Assembly: GCF_004364165.1 (NCBI RefSeq)
Contig: NZ_SOAY01000010.1
Coordinates: 1,577,098 to 1,641,097 of the forward strand
Source of the DNA: Maribacter spongiicola
GTDB lineage: Bacteria; Bacteroidota; Bacteroidia; Flavobacteriales; Flavobacteriaceae
Length of the DNA: 64,000 nt
Reading direction: 5' to 3'
Position 1 is the first letter of the stretch. Each line of letters opens with the position of its first letter. Position numbers and translations under genes: made by a program. The notes beneath the pieces are model-generated. The model was not told the origin of the DNA and did not search any database. It saw only the letters and a program-made list of their open reading frames with translations. Shown piece after piece: positions 56,901 through 64,000 of this stretch.

Positions 56901-57165
56901 ATGAAGCTCCAATTAGTACTGTAGTTGTCTTTTGCCCGATATAGCTAAATCGTAATTTCTGCCCTTCGGAAGCATTAATTCCATATTTGCCATCAAAATC
57001 TGTTTGTGCACCTGTTGTTGTGCCAACAATTAAAACGGATACACCTGGCAGTGGTATTCCGTTTTGGTCAATAACTGTACCCGTAATACTCTTGTCTTGC
57101 GCAAAACTAATGTACGCTACAAAAGAAAGTAACAGAGTAAGAAAATTTCTCGCGTTTGTTCTCAT
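53956..57165 (-). CDS. SusC/RagA-like TonB-dependent receptor (second pair)
   Basis: Outer-membrane importer of 1069 residues. Signal peptide (to about 22, YISFAQ), regulatory-like beta domain (GIPLPGVSVLIVGTTTGAQT, about 36-55), the SusC box EVVVTAALGITREKKSLGY, the plug with SRILIRGAGSITQENRPLI and ALYGSRASNGVILITTK, then the barrel ending KSYGLNVQLKF with the terminal Phe. This plug variant (TAALGI) differs from the first SusC (GYGTTKK), matching the different SusD type. A long leader of about 135 nt with nested inverted repeats precedes the start. A membrane-bound AraC-type regulator lies 305 bases upstream in the same direction. Confidence 0.96.
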   Translation of the reverse strand: MRTNARNFLTLLLSFVAYISFAQDKSITGTVIDQNGIPLPGVSVLIVGTTTGAQTDFDGKYGINASEGQKLRFSYIGQKTTTVLIGASSTINVTLEEDAQALEEVVVTAALGITREKKSLGYATQEVSGDQLSETRNSNALNALSGKVAGVQVSNASGSLGGSSRILIRGAGSITQENRPLIVVDGIPLDNSNYNTTSAQTGGGGRDYGDAGFDVNPDDIASMNVLKGGAASALYGSRASNGVILITTKSGKKGKAEVVFNSGITFDQVNILPKVQKLYGGGAGDATTIGQSGFGQATINGVTYDVADYGTDESWGPRYDSNSRVLHWDAFDPEFAEDYLQPRAWVYPDYDKDDFFNTGISYNNGIAFSQGTEKSTMRMSLNNTQSTGIVPNSELSKTTVNFNGTSQLTDRLKMDASVNLTITDGFNRPAVGYTGEGVIQQLYQFGQTQLDYERLKEYKLADGAQRTWNRVSAADGSVRYSDNPYWTLNENTATDKRTRWYGNVGLQYNITDNLYVVGKMYGDTYDFRINSQVAVGSQAQPFYTEIDRDFQEINYEGRLHFDKNIFNDKLSINTFVGLNRRDNELHRITGETSGGLVVPGLYNLSNSADPAQVTEFDSRKRVNSLYGSASFGYNNFAYLTVTGRNDWSSTLPADSNSYFYPSVSGSIVFSSFVDANWLSFGKIRGGYAEVGSDTDPYQLANTYTGSIPFLGNVPFDLGNTNRNPALLPEQKKTYEVGLEMAFFKNRLSFDVTYYNEETSDLITPVQIDPATGFTATFTNAGKLQNKGIEALVTISPIETKDFSWDVIWNFAKNDNELLEILDGVETLQIGSFPFNSVTVNAVVGQPYGIIRGTNYVFDDQGNKVVNSNGSYAETQNVENLGSVLPDYTMGFRNNFKYKNLSFGFLVDVQQGGKYRSLTNMWGNYSGILEQTAANNIREEGIVLPGVTGTVTYDADGNYTVSNTATNTQVIPAQQYGTDFFFGNDAQNVFDADYIKLREVSLAYTLPTDWFEDFAAITVSAFGRNLGVWGLDNENFDPEVATSGSGNIQGSEGGSLPSTKSYGLNVQLKF

Positions 57166-57211
57166 AAATTTAATTTGAGTTTTAGTTAGAAAAGGTTAGT
57201 AAAAAATGTAG

Positions 57212-57293
57212 AAGAGCCGGTCGGTTTTTTAGACAGCTAATCCTTATTAAATGAGATCAAAAAAAGAAATTTCTTTGATGTCAACCGACTCTT
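57212..57293 (-). promoter_or_regulatory. Structured leader of the second SusC messenger
   Basis: Nested inverted repeats: outer arms AAGAG..TCGGTT (57212-57226, with a CCGG bulge) and AACCGACTCTT (57283-57293), middle GACA/TGTC (57232-57235 and 57279-57282), and an inner perfect palindrome AAAGAAATTTCTTT (57263-57276). They begin about 6 bases after the predicted transcription start. The rest of 57166-57470 holds no gene. Confidence 0.5.
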
Positions 57294-57304
57294 TACAATT
57301 TGTG

Positions 57305-57312
57305 CGAAAATA
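57305..57312 (-). promoter_or_regulatory. Candidate -7 element of the second SusC/SusD operon
   Basis: TATTTTCG on the minus strand, one base off TAnnTTTG. It predicts transcription from about 57298 and a leader of about 135 nt. Confidence 0.45.
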
Positions 57313-57470
57313 GATGGGGTTGGGTGTTAAAAGGGTAGATTCCGACCTAAGTTAATGGCGGTCCGATTGAAATTTACCTTTACTACTTTTGTAAGTAACT
57401 GTAATTAAATGTTTTGTAAAACGGGAAGTAGAATTGTGAAAGTTTTAGTAGAATTAAGTAAATATTACAA

Positions 57471-58934
57471 TTATACCTTAGAAAATTGTTTTTCTATGTA
57501 TTCTTTAGGGGTCATGTGCATTCTTTTTTTGAATGCTTTGTAAAAGGAAACCTTGTTATTAAAGCCACATTCATATATTAAATCAAGTACCTGTTTTTTT
57601 GGATTCGATTCAATTATGTTAACAGCTTCTTCTATTCTGTAATCATTGATTAGTTCATAGAAATTTTTATTTAAGTCTTGATTTATAACCTGAGAGACAC
57701 TATACTTATCTACATTAATTACTTGTGCTAGTTTGGATAGTGTAAGTGTGTTATCTAAATAGATTTTATCATTTTTTAGTAAATCAAGTAATTGAGATTT
57801 TACCTGGACGCTCATATTTTCTGTAAGACCAGAATTTTTATATTTATTATCTGTTTGATTTTCTTGCGGAATGTCGATGATACCAAGAATGACATTTGGT
57901 TGTACAACTAAAAGAATTTCTAAAACAGCAATAAACAGAATAAGGTAAACGGCAATAAAGTATTTTGATATGTAATCAAAAACAAAAATATGTTCGAAAG
58001 TGGCTCTAGCTATTAAGAATATTATTAAAATAGCAACAAATACAATTAAGGTTAGAATCCAATTTTTAAAACTATGATCTAGCAGCTTTTTATTAAGTTG
58101 AAATTCGGCAATTATAAGTATTAGATAGGCAGATAGGTGAATGGTTTTTATCCAATTATCGTTCATTATTATATCTAGGGCATTTAAGAGGGGATTGGTC
58201 TCAGCATTTACGCTATCATAAAAATTACCGAATATGACAAGTGCAATCAAAACCAAAAAGAAGGCTAAGTAATGAAAAATAAGTTCTTTTCTTTTGATAG
58301 AAATACCGAGGTATTTCGTTTTAAGATATAAATATAATGAGGGTGCCCATAAGAAAAATAGAACTCTATAAATGGAAACGGACGGTGAATATGCAAAAAA
58401 ATCTTGCCAGTATAATACTAGTTCAATCAATGCTAGTGATATGGCGAAAAGAAGGATGGATAAGAAAATATTACTTTTGGTTGCCCTATGTTTATAGCAA
58501 ATATAACCCGACGTTATTAACCCAATAATAGCTATTAGAATGAATATAATATTTAGTAAATATACTTGAACTTTATGTTTGTAATTGTTAACAGCTACTT
58601 GATCGTCATTTTCTAAAACAGAGTCTTCATTTACTGGTATATTATTTATTTGTTTTCTACACTCAATTAAATATGTCTGTAGTGAATCTACATTCGCAAA
58701 ACCTAATGATTTTGCGGAAATAAAATAATTATAAGCTTTTTCAAAATTTTTGCTTTTGTATTCACATACACCTAAAATGTAGAAGTCTTCAGCGGAATAT
58801 TCATTAACCTGAATAGTAGAAAGGGTAACAGATGCTTGATTGCAATCTATTAAATTTGCTGCTACTAATTGCGGAGTTGCAGAGATGATTAAGAATAATA
58901 TGGTTACTAATAAATAGTTTTTTGTAGGCACCAA
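57471..58934 (-). CDS. Membrane-bound AraC-family regulator with periplasmic helical repeats
   Basis: 487 residues in three parts. A signal-like helix (about 1-26) leads into a periplasmic TPR-like segment (AEDFYILGVCEYKSKNFEKA, then YNYFISAKSLGFANVD; about 48-85). About eight transmembrane helices follow (124-345). A cytosolic C-terminus carries an AraC-type double helix-turn-helix: LTLSKLAQVINVDKYSVSQV for the first, and VLDLIYECGFNNKVSFYKAF with KRMHMTPKEYIEKQ for the second (about 395-487). Such proteins can sense an outside signal and bind DNA directly. It lies just upstream of the second SusC/SusD operon in the same direction, so that operon is its likeliest target. The signal is unknown. 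Confidence 0.9.
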   Translation of the reverse strand: MVPTKNYLLVTILFLIISATPQLVAANLIDCNQASVTLSTIQVNEYSAEDFYILGVCEYKSKNFEKAYNYFISAKSLGFANVDSLQTYLIECRKQINNIPVNEDSVLENDDQVAVNNYKHKVQVYLLNIIFILIAIIGLITSGYICYKHRATKSNIFLSILLFAISLALIELVLYWQDFFAYSPSVSIYRVLFFLWAPSLYLYLKTKYLGISIKRKELIFHYLAFFLVLIALVIFGNFYDSVNAETNPLLNALDIIMNDNWIKTIHLSAYLILIIAEFQLNKKLLDHSFKNWILTLIVFVAILIIFLIARATFEHIFVFDYISKYFIAVYLILFIAVLEILLVVQPNVILGIIDIPQENQTDNKYKNSGLTENMSVQVKSQLLDLLKNDKIYLDNTLTLSKLAQVINVDKYSVSQVINQDLNKNFYELINDYRIEEAVNIIESNPKKQVLDLIYECGFNNKVSFYKAFKKRMHMTPKEYIEKQFSKV

Positions 58935-59069
58935 TAACGTTTTAGGATACTAATAAATCAAATAATAAAGGCGGGTAATAAGACGGGGGATACTCTAGAA
59001 AGTTTAAAACTAGAGTTCAAAATTTATATTAATTGTAAAACTATTGTTTTTTTTACGATTATAAAACAA

Positions 59070-59095
59070 AAAAACCGGTGCTCCCACCGGTTTTT
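59070..59095 (-). terminator. Intrinsic terminator of the DUF4197 gene
   Basis: Perfect 11-bp inverted repeat, arms 59070-59080 and 59085-59095 (AAAAACCGGTG), with a four-base loop. It lies about 120 bases after the DUF4197 stop on the minus strand and is followed by T-rich sequence. Confidence 0.82.
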
Positions 59096-59106
59096 AAATA
59101 ACTAAC

Positions 59107-59138
59107 TAACTAACTCAAAAAATAACTAACTCAAAAAA
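59107..59138. repeat. Short tandem direct repeat
   Basis: Two perfect, adjacent copies of TAACTAACTCAAAAAA (59107-59122 and 59123-59138), preceded by further TAAC units. It sits between the DUF4197 stop and its terminator, in the 3' untranslated region. No function is suggested. Confidence 0.7.
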
Positions 59139-59216
59139 TTGAAAATGAATGTTTTAATACATGTTCTTAGTTTTTAACGCATAATTTTTTAAGTTATTGT
59201 AGCGCCTGTTAAAAAT

Positions 59217-59933
59217 CTACTTTTTATCTTGAAGCGCAAATACTTTTCTGAGTACATCTGTAGTTCTAGATGAATATTTTGTTCTAATTTCTTCCTCTTC
59301 TACAGCGATCATTTTATAAACACCGGCCAGAGCCTCTCCGGTTACATAATCAGTTAAATCCGGATTAATGTTATTGGTAAGTGGTATAGCGTTATATTTT
59401 GTAATAATAGAACTCCAAATTTTATCGGCACCTACTTTTTGGAACGAGTTGCTTATTACCGGGTTGAATTTTGCATATAATTCAGAAGTGGTTTTTGTCT
59501 CTAAATAAGTTGTTGCTGCATCGTTACTACCTAAAAGAATATTCTTTGCATCTGCAAATGACATCTCTTTTACTGCATTTACAAATATAGGCGTCGCTTC
59601 AGAAACCGCATCTTCTGCAGCTCTGTTTAAAACTTTTAGTCCCTCATCGGCTAAATTGCCTAAACCGATATCACGTAATGTTTTATCTACTTTCTGTAAA
59701 TCTTCAGGTAAAAAAATTTTCACTAATTCATTTTTATAGAAACCATCTGTTTGGGTTAATTTACTTACTTGCTTTTCTATACCTTGGTCCAGAGCTTCTT
59801 TTAATCCGTTGGCAATGGCATCGTTACTTAAAACCCCTTCTGTAGAAGTTGGTAATTGATTTACTACCTGTTGTAACTCTGCACATGAAACAGCTAGTAA
59901 CATGCATATGGCTAAGCTTACTTTTTTAATCAT
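59217..59933 (-). CDS. DUF4197 family lipoprotein
   Basis: Helical protein of 238 residues with lipobox VSC (Cys17). It matches the DUF4197 family as I know it: LSNDAIANGLKEALDQGIEK near the start, a FYKNELVKIFLPEDLQKVDK segment, ATPIFVNAVKEMSFADAKNI, a TYLETKTTSELYAKFNPVI region and a C-terminal DYVTGEALAGVYKMIAVEEE. The family is widespread in Bacteroidota and Proteobacteria, but its function is unknown. It sits 31 bases downstream of purU on the same strand and may be co-transcribed with it; its own terminator follows. Confidence 0.88.
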   Translation of the reverse strand: MIKKVSLAICMLLAVSCAELQQVVNQLPTSTEGVLSNDAIANGLKEALDQGIEKQVSKLTQTDGFYKNELVKIFLPEDLQKVDKTLRDIGLGNLADEGLKVLNRAAEDAVSEATPIFVNAVKEMSFADAKNILLGSNDAATTYLETKTTSELYAKFNPVISNSFQKVGADKIWSSIITKYNAIPLTNNINPDLTDYVTGEALAGVYKMIAVEEEEIRTKYSSRTTDVLRKVFALQDKK

Positions 59934-59964
59934 TAGAATATAATTTATATTGGGTTTACTTTAC

Positions 59965-60816
59965 TTACGAGAATATTACCGTTTTATTGTTGTACACCAT
60001 TGTTTTACGCGCAATATGAAGCTTTACTCCTCTTGAAAGTACAATTTTTTCTAAATCTCTCCCCTTGGTAATAAAATCTTCAATGGAGTGGGAGTGGGTT
60101 ACGGTCGTTACATCTTGCTCAATAATAGGACCGGCATCTAATTCTTCGGTAACATAGTGGCTCGTGGCACCTATAATTTTCACACCTCTTTTAAAGGCTG
60201 CATGGTATGGTTTTGCTCCGGCGAACGCAGGTAAGAAAGAATGGTGAATATTTATAATCTTATTTGGGAACTTATTGATAAGTGTTCCGCTAACAATTTG
60301 CATATATCTAGCCAATACAATGAAGTCGACTTTATATTTTTCTAACAGGTCTAATTGCTCTTTTTCTGCCTTAGCTCTATTTTCTTTTGAAAAAGGAACG
60401 TGAAAAAAAGGAATTTCAAACTGGTCTGCTATGTGTTTTAAATCGTTATGGTTGCTTAGAATAAAAGGTATTTCTACTGCGAGTTCACCAGAACGGTATC
60501 TGCTTAGTAAATCGTAAAGGCAGTGGTTGTACTTAGATACAAAAATTGCCATTTTTGGTAACTTATCGTCGGTGTGTAAGCTCCATTTCATATGATATGT
60601 AGAAGCCAACTCTTTTTGAAAAAGGCTTTTAAAATGGTCTAATTCAGAGAAGTGTTCTTCAAATTCTACAACAGTTCGCATAAAAAATACATTAGCAGGT
60701 TTGTCCACATGCTGATCAAGGTATACGATGTTACCTTTGTTTTTATGAATAAAACCAGTGACGGTGCTTATAATGCCAGCTTGATCTGGGCAATTGACTA
60801 GGATAGTTGTTTTCAA
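59965..60816 (-). CDS. purU: Formyltetrahydrofolate deformylase
   Basis: Hydrolyses 10-formyl-THF to formate and THF, balancing one-carbon pools for purine synthesis. 283 residues. The N-terminal ACT domain (TTILVNCPDQAGIISTVTGF, then IHKNKGNIVYLDQHVD) is followed by a formyltransferase domain with the catalytic Asn/His/Asp set: INIHHSFLPAFAGAKPYHAA (about 205-225) and SHYVTEELDAGPIIEQDV. The ACT domain separates it from PurN. A perfect -7 box lies 21 bases upstream. It shares a purine/one-carbon theme with apt and purM in this window but is not in an operon with them. Confidence 0.95.
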   Translation of the reverse strand: MKTTILVNCPDQAGIISTVTGFIHKNKGNIVYLDQHVDKPANVFFMRTVVEFEEHFSELDHFKSLFQKELASTYHMKWSLHTDDKLPKMAIFVSKYNHCLYDLLSRYRSGELAVEIPFILSNHNDLKHIADQFEIPFFHVPFSKENRAKAEKEQLDLLEKYKVDFIVLARYMQIVSGTLINKFPNKIINIHHSFLPAFAGAKPYHAAFKRGVKIIGATSHYVTEELDAGPIIEQDVTTVTHSHSIEDFITKGRDLEKIVLSRGVKLHIARKTMVYNNKTVIFS

Positions 60817-60836
60817 TTCAAAAATTATTATGGCTC

Positions 60837-60844
60837 CAAAAATA
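60837..60844 (-). promoter_or_regulatory. -7 element of purU
   Basis: TATTTTTG on the minus strand, a perfect TAnnTTTG, 20 bases upstream of the ATG. Confidence 0.65.
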
Positions 60845-60901
60845 GACCATAATTTTTAAAATCGTACTTGTTATCAGTAAATAAGGGAGATAATAGAGAG
60901 A

Positions 60902-61291
60902 TTATAAGTGGTCAGATTTCCAAGCTTTATATGATTTTCTAAAACTCTTTATCTCTTTTCTAAGTAAATTAATGTACTCCGTTTCTTTTACACCATGTTT
61001 CTCCAATCCCATACAATAAGAGTTGATGTTTCTAATGATAATATTGATATATGAAATTGTTTCTAGACGTTCATTACTACATTGAGAATATTCTACCTGA
61101 GCGATTTTTTGAGGTATAAGAATAGAATCTGTTAAAATTGAATTTGCCATGATATCTCTTAAACTTTTAGATTCGCAAAGTCGCATTAAATCTTTATTGA
61201 AAGATACGTAAGAAGCAATCTCTCTGCTCATTGTGCAAAGTTCCAGTGCTTTCCTATAAATAGGCAAATGTCTAAGACTTCTATATGCCAT
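60902..61291 (-). CDS. Small helical protein (four-helix-bundle type)
   Basis: 129 residues, almost entirely predicted helix: LPIYRKALELCTMSREIASY, DLMRLCESKSLRDIMANSIL, ERLETISYINIIIRNINSYC, and EYINLLRKEIKSFRKSYKAW. The opening 'LPIYRKAL' and overall length recall the four-helix-bundle proteins related to those encoded in 23S rRNA intervening sequences, but the match is loose. No function can be assigned. It is separated from purU by about 85 bases and is divergent from the Lrp-type regulator. Confidence 0.62.
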   Translation of the reverse strand: MAYRSLRHLPIYRKALELCTMSREIASYVSFNKDLMRLCESKSLRDIMANSILTDSILIPQKIAQVEYSQCSNERLETISYINIIIRNINSYCMGLEKHGVKETEYINLLRKEIKSFRKSYKAWKSDHL

Positions 61292-61374
61292 TGTGTGGGG
61301 TGCTGTTAATGTTATATAAAATTACGTTAGTTATATGAAAATTTTCTATTGATTAGAAACGTAATTTGTATTTT

Positions 61375-61382
61375 TACCTTTG
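61375..61382 (+). promoter_or_regulatory. -7 element of the Lrp/AsnC gene
   Basis: TACCTTTG, a perfect TAnnTTTG, 27 bases before the TTG start. Confidence 0.6.
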
Positions 61383-61409
61383 ATAATAAATATTTAAACG
61401 TAAATACTA

Positions 61410-61859
61410 TTGAATCCAAAGATAGACGAGCTTAACTGGAAAATATTGAAACAATTGCAAGATAATGCAAGGGAATCTTTTGCCAACATTGGTCGCAACG
61501 TAGGTCTTACGGCACCCGCAGTGGCCGAACGAGTAAAGAAAATGGAAGATCTTGGTATTATACTCGGTTATAAGGCTAAAGTATCTCATGCGCTTACAGG
61601 TCACCAGTTAAAAGCGATTATTACATTAAGGGCTTTTATGGGTAAATTGAAACCCTTTTTAGCGGTTGTGCCAAACCTGCAAGAAGTTGTTAATTGCTAT
61701 AGAATTACCGGTAACGAGAATATTGTTATGGAAGTGGTTTTAAAAGACCAGTTTCATTTAGAAAGGTTTATTGATCAGTTAATTCAATACGGAGAAACTA
61801 GAACGCATATAGTGCTATCGCAGGTAATTTCTAATGCACCAATGCATAAAATATTATAG
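61410..61859 (+). CDS. Lrp/AsnC family transcriptional regulator, TTG start
   Basis: Regulator of 149 residues with the family layout. The N-terminal winged helix is IDELNWKILKQLQDNARESF then LTAPAVAERVKKMEDLGII (about 5-55). The C-terminal RAM ligand-binding domain contains VVNCYRITGNENIVMEVVLK and LERFIDQLIQYGETRTHIVL. The start is a TTG at 61410, supported by the -7 box and by the family pattern in which the first helix begins within a few residues. Members respond to amino acids and act as dimers or octamers. The target is not evident; it may be autoregulated or control the divergent 129-residue gene. Confidence 0.93.
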   Translation: MNPKIDELNWKILKQLQDNARESFANIGRNVGLTAPAVAERVKKMEDLGIILGYKAKVSHALTGHQLKAIITLRAFMGKLKPFLAVVPNLQEVVNCYRITGNENIVMEVVLKDQFHLERFIDQLIQYGETRTHIVLSQVISNAPMHKIL

Positions 61860-61987
61860 CTGTTTTGTATCCTAGTTTTGATTAGCTTTAAATCATTGAT
61901 TTAAAAATTCATTTTAATCAGTTACATTTAATTTATAAAAGACATTTTCTAAAAAATTGTTTTGGCTAGATTTTTGATGGAAAATAT

Positions 61988-63403
61988 ATGATGAAAAAAA
62001 TACTACTATTTGCACTTATATTGAATTCTACTTTTTTTTATGCTCAAGAATTGAGACTATTAAGAGGTGCGATTACGGAAAATTTAATAGTGAACGATAC
62101 TGTAAATGAAACGTATTCACTTTATTTGCCAACTTCTTTTAGCGTAGATAGGGCTTGGCCTTTAGCTTTTGTTATGGATTTGGAAGGTAAGGGGAAAGCT
62201 GCGGTGGCTATGTTAATGAATGCTGCGGAGCAAGAGGGCTATGTATTGGCAAGTTCTAATAATATTAGCGATTCACTCTCAATTTCTCAAAATGTTCTTA
62301 TTGCGAATAGGATGTTCAATTCTGTTTTTAATACTGTTCCAACGGCAAAAAATCGCACTTATACTATTGGTTTTGGCGGTGGTGCAATGTTTGCATCAAT
62401 TTTACCTACATTCATCAATGAGATTAAAGGAGTCATTTCAATTGGGGCGTCTATAGGTAATTTAGAAATCTTAAATGCTAAGCAACCTTTTCAGTTTGTA
62501 GGTATTGTAAATAGGTCAGATTTTAATTTTAGGTCTATGTATGATACAAAACAGGTGCTAAATAAACTGAAATTTCCGAACCAATTATTAGTTTTTGACG
62601 CTGATAGAAATCTGCCAGAAATTGAAACGGTATCGAAAGCATTTAGAATGTTAACATTGACCAGTATGGCGAAAGGTTATTTAGTGCAGAATGATAGTTT
62701 AATTAGGTCTTCTTATAATGATTTCTTTGTTGATGCGAATGCCAATGTTACAAACCAAAAACCTCTATTGGCTACCTATCAAATGTCTGATATGGAAAAG
62801 ATTTTCTATCCATTGATGAAGCTAGATTCATTAAAGGAATCTCAAAAAACACTAAAACGAAGCACTTCTTTTAGACAAGCAAATAGAAGTCAAAACAGCT
62901 ATTTTTTAAAGGAGTCATTTACGAAAGAAGATTATAGTTATTATTTAGAAGAAGATATTATTTCTTATAACTATGCTAATTTAGGCTGGTGGAATTATCA
63001 GATGCAAGAATTGAACAAACTTGATAGAAGTGCCATTTTGTTCGAAAAACAAATGTCTAGCAGGCTTCGAGGGTATATCAATGCTTTAATTTCTGATAAT
63101 ATCGATTATCTAGCTGCTGATAGAGAACCAGATTTAGAGGCTCTGAATTTGTTGTATATGATTAAGACTATTACAGATCCAAATGAATATACCAGTTATT
63201 TGAAAGTAATTTCTACGAGCTCAAAAATGGAAGATTATGGTACTGCCTTATTTTACTTGGAAGAACTATTAAAAAATGGGTACACAGATACGCAAACTTT
63301 ATATAGTATAGAGCATACAGCTTTATTTAGAATTATGCCAGAGTTTAACGAGGTGGTCGAAAAGTACTTGAAAGGTGCTAGATATGATGTTATTGAACAG
63401 TAA
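61988..63403 (+). CDS. Secreted alpha/beta-hydrolase-like protein lacking the serine nucleophile
   Basis: 471 residues with a signal peptide (MMKKILLFALILNSTFFYAQ). The first 240 residues resemble a feruloyl-esterase/PHB-depolymerase-like alpha/beta-hydrolase: ETYSLYLPTSFSVDRAWPLA, FVMDLEGKG, then TYTIGFGGGAMFASILPTF. The elbow reads G-F-G-G-G where active enzymes have G-x-S-x-G, so the serine is replaced by glycine. The C-terminal half (250-470) is helical, TPR-like in places (YGTALFYLEELLKNGYTDTQ), and tyrosine-rich. It is probably a non-catalytic scaffold or binding protein; I cannot name a partner. Its 3' end overlaps the DJ-1 gene by 14 bases on the other strand. Confidence 0.72.
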   Translation: MMKKILLFALILNSTFFYAQELRLLRGAITENLIVNDTVNETYSLYLPTSFSVDRAWPLAFVMDLEGKGKAAVAMLMNAAEQEGYVLASSNNISDSLSISQNVLIANRMFNSVFNTVPTAKNRTYTIGFGGGAMFASILPTFINEIKGVISIGASIGNLEILNAKQPFQFVGIVNRSDFNFRSMYDTKQVLNKLKFPNQLLVFDADRNLPEIETVSKAFRMLTLTSMAKGYLVQNDSLIRSSYNDFFVDANANVTNQKPLLATYQMSDMEKIFYPLMKLDSLKESQKTLKRSTSFRQANRSQNSYFLKESFTKEDYSYYLEEDIISYNYANLGWWNYQMQELNKLDRSAILFEKQMSSRLRGYINALISDNIDYLAADREPDLEALNLLYMIKTITDPNEYTSYLKVISTSSKMEDYGTALFYLEELLKNGYTDTQTLYSIEHTALFRIMPEFNEVVEKYLKGARYDVIEQ

Positions 63404-64000
63404 GGTGTGGCACCTTTTCTAAATCCCAGTCTATAACCAAACCTTTTGCTAGAGATTTGGTAATCTCTTTTCCATATAAAACTTCGCATAAATATAGTGC
63501 AGCTTCAAAGCTTTTTGCTCCACCTGCAGAGGTGATATACTTTCCGTCGTGAACGAATAATACATTATCTTTTATATTCAGATCAGGGAACATCTTTCTG
63601 TAATTCTCCACATCACTGGGGAAAGTCGTCGATGCAACCGAATCTAAAATTCCCGCTTTTGCCAGAGGGAAAGCACCGTCGCAATGGCTGGTCATATATA
63701 GCGCACTTTTGTCGACCTTTTTGATAAAATCTAACATAGCTGTGTCTTTTAAATCGCTATCCATTGAATGCTCTGCACTGGGTACTACCAATATGTCTAT
63801 TTGAGGTAGATCGTCTTGCGTGTAATCATAATCTGGCAGTATACGCACCCCTTCAAAAGTGGTTATAGGTTCTAAGGTGTTAGCAACTATAAAAGTGTTC
63901 ATTGCCTTTATATTCTCTCTATATTTTGTATGTTGAAAAATATCGAAAGGTGCTGTAAATTCAGTATTGAAAGTACCATTCATAATAAGGAAAGCAACAT
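63390..64000 (-). CDS. DJ-1/PfpI family protein, N-terminus cut by window edge
   Basis: About 200 residues are visible. The frame stays open to base 64000 with VAFLIMNGTFNTEFTAPFDI, which matches the usual DJ-1/PfpI N-terminal strand, so the true start lies outside the window and the internal ATG at 63983 is not the start. DILVVPSAEHSMDSD and the nucleophile elbow TSHCDGAFPLAKAGIL (Cys) are present, as is ITSAGGAKSFEAALYLCEVL near the end. Members include chaperones, glyoxalases, proteases and transcriptional regulators. Without the rest of the gene I cannot choose between these. Confidence 0.85.
   Translation of the reverse strand, partial: VAFLIMNGTFNTEFTAPFDIFQHTKYRENIKAMNTFIVANTLEPITTFEGVRILPDYDYTQDDLPQIDILVVPSAEHSMDSDLKDTAMLDFIKKVDKSALYMTSHCDGAFPLAKAGILDSVASTTFPSDVENYRKMFPDLNIKDNVLFVHDGKYITSAGGAKSFEAALYLCEVLYGKEITKSLAKGLVIDWDLEKVPHLTVQ

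Noticed and set aside
1..64000. Mobile elements, CRISPR arrays, toxin-antitoxin or defence systems
   Set aside because: No transposase, integrase, terminal inverted repeat pair, spaced repeat array or recognisable defence gene was found on either strand.

Overview
The window comes from a low-GC marine flavobacterium (family Flavobacteriaceae; a Zobellia- or Maribacter-like genus is my guess). The evidence is two SusC/SusD pairs, many secreted sulfatases, lipoprotein signal peptides, short leaders and the Bacteroidota promoter -7 element TAnnTTTG in front of many genes. No insertion sequence, prophage, CRISPR array or rRNA was seen.

Bases 1-37.7 kb are one large polysaccharide utilisation locus that runs off the left edge. 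It encodes six formylglycine (S1) sulfatases, one fused to a GH78 alpha-L-rhamnosidase. It also encodes two tandem 929-residue GH78 rhamnosidases, a GH106-like glycosidase, a heparinase II/III-type lyase and a GH5-like glycanase. An oxidoreductase plus DUF1080/ThuA set looks like 3-keto-glycoside chemistry. Two proteins have no assigned reaction (670 and about 640 aa), and there is one SusC/SusD importer. Rhamnosidases, sulfatases and a uronate-type lyase together point to a sulfated, rhamnose- and uronate-rich algal polymer; ulvan is the best guess.

The locus has about eight transcription units. Six share one promoter design: a 17-bp element with core ACAGGATR, then 19-20 bases, then a TAnnTTTG-like -7 box. 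This joins the importer, rhamnosidase operon, lyase/sulfatase operon, oxidoreductase operon and two sulfatase genes into one probable regulon. Its regulator is not in the window.

Bases 37.9-52.2 kb are mostly housekeeping: a Trk/Ktr potassium transporter, tRNA-Arg(ACG), apt, a sodium/calcium exchanger, divergent type II and type III glutamine synthetases, purM, a Rieske lipoprotein next to ApbE, prfA-pyrF and a hydrolase. A 250-residue protein here looks like the tail of a BlaR1/M56 sensor without its protease domain.

Bases 52.3-58.9 kb hold a second SusC/SusD pair without enzymes, next to a membrane-bound AraC-type regulator. The SusC messenger has a predicted leader of about 135 nt with nested inverted repeats.

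Bases 59.2-64 kb carry a DUF4197 lipoprotein, purU, a small helical protein, an Lrp/AsnC regulator, an alpha/beta-hydrolase-like protein without its serine, and a DJ-1/PfpI gene cut by the window end.
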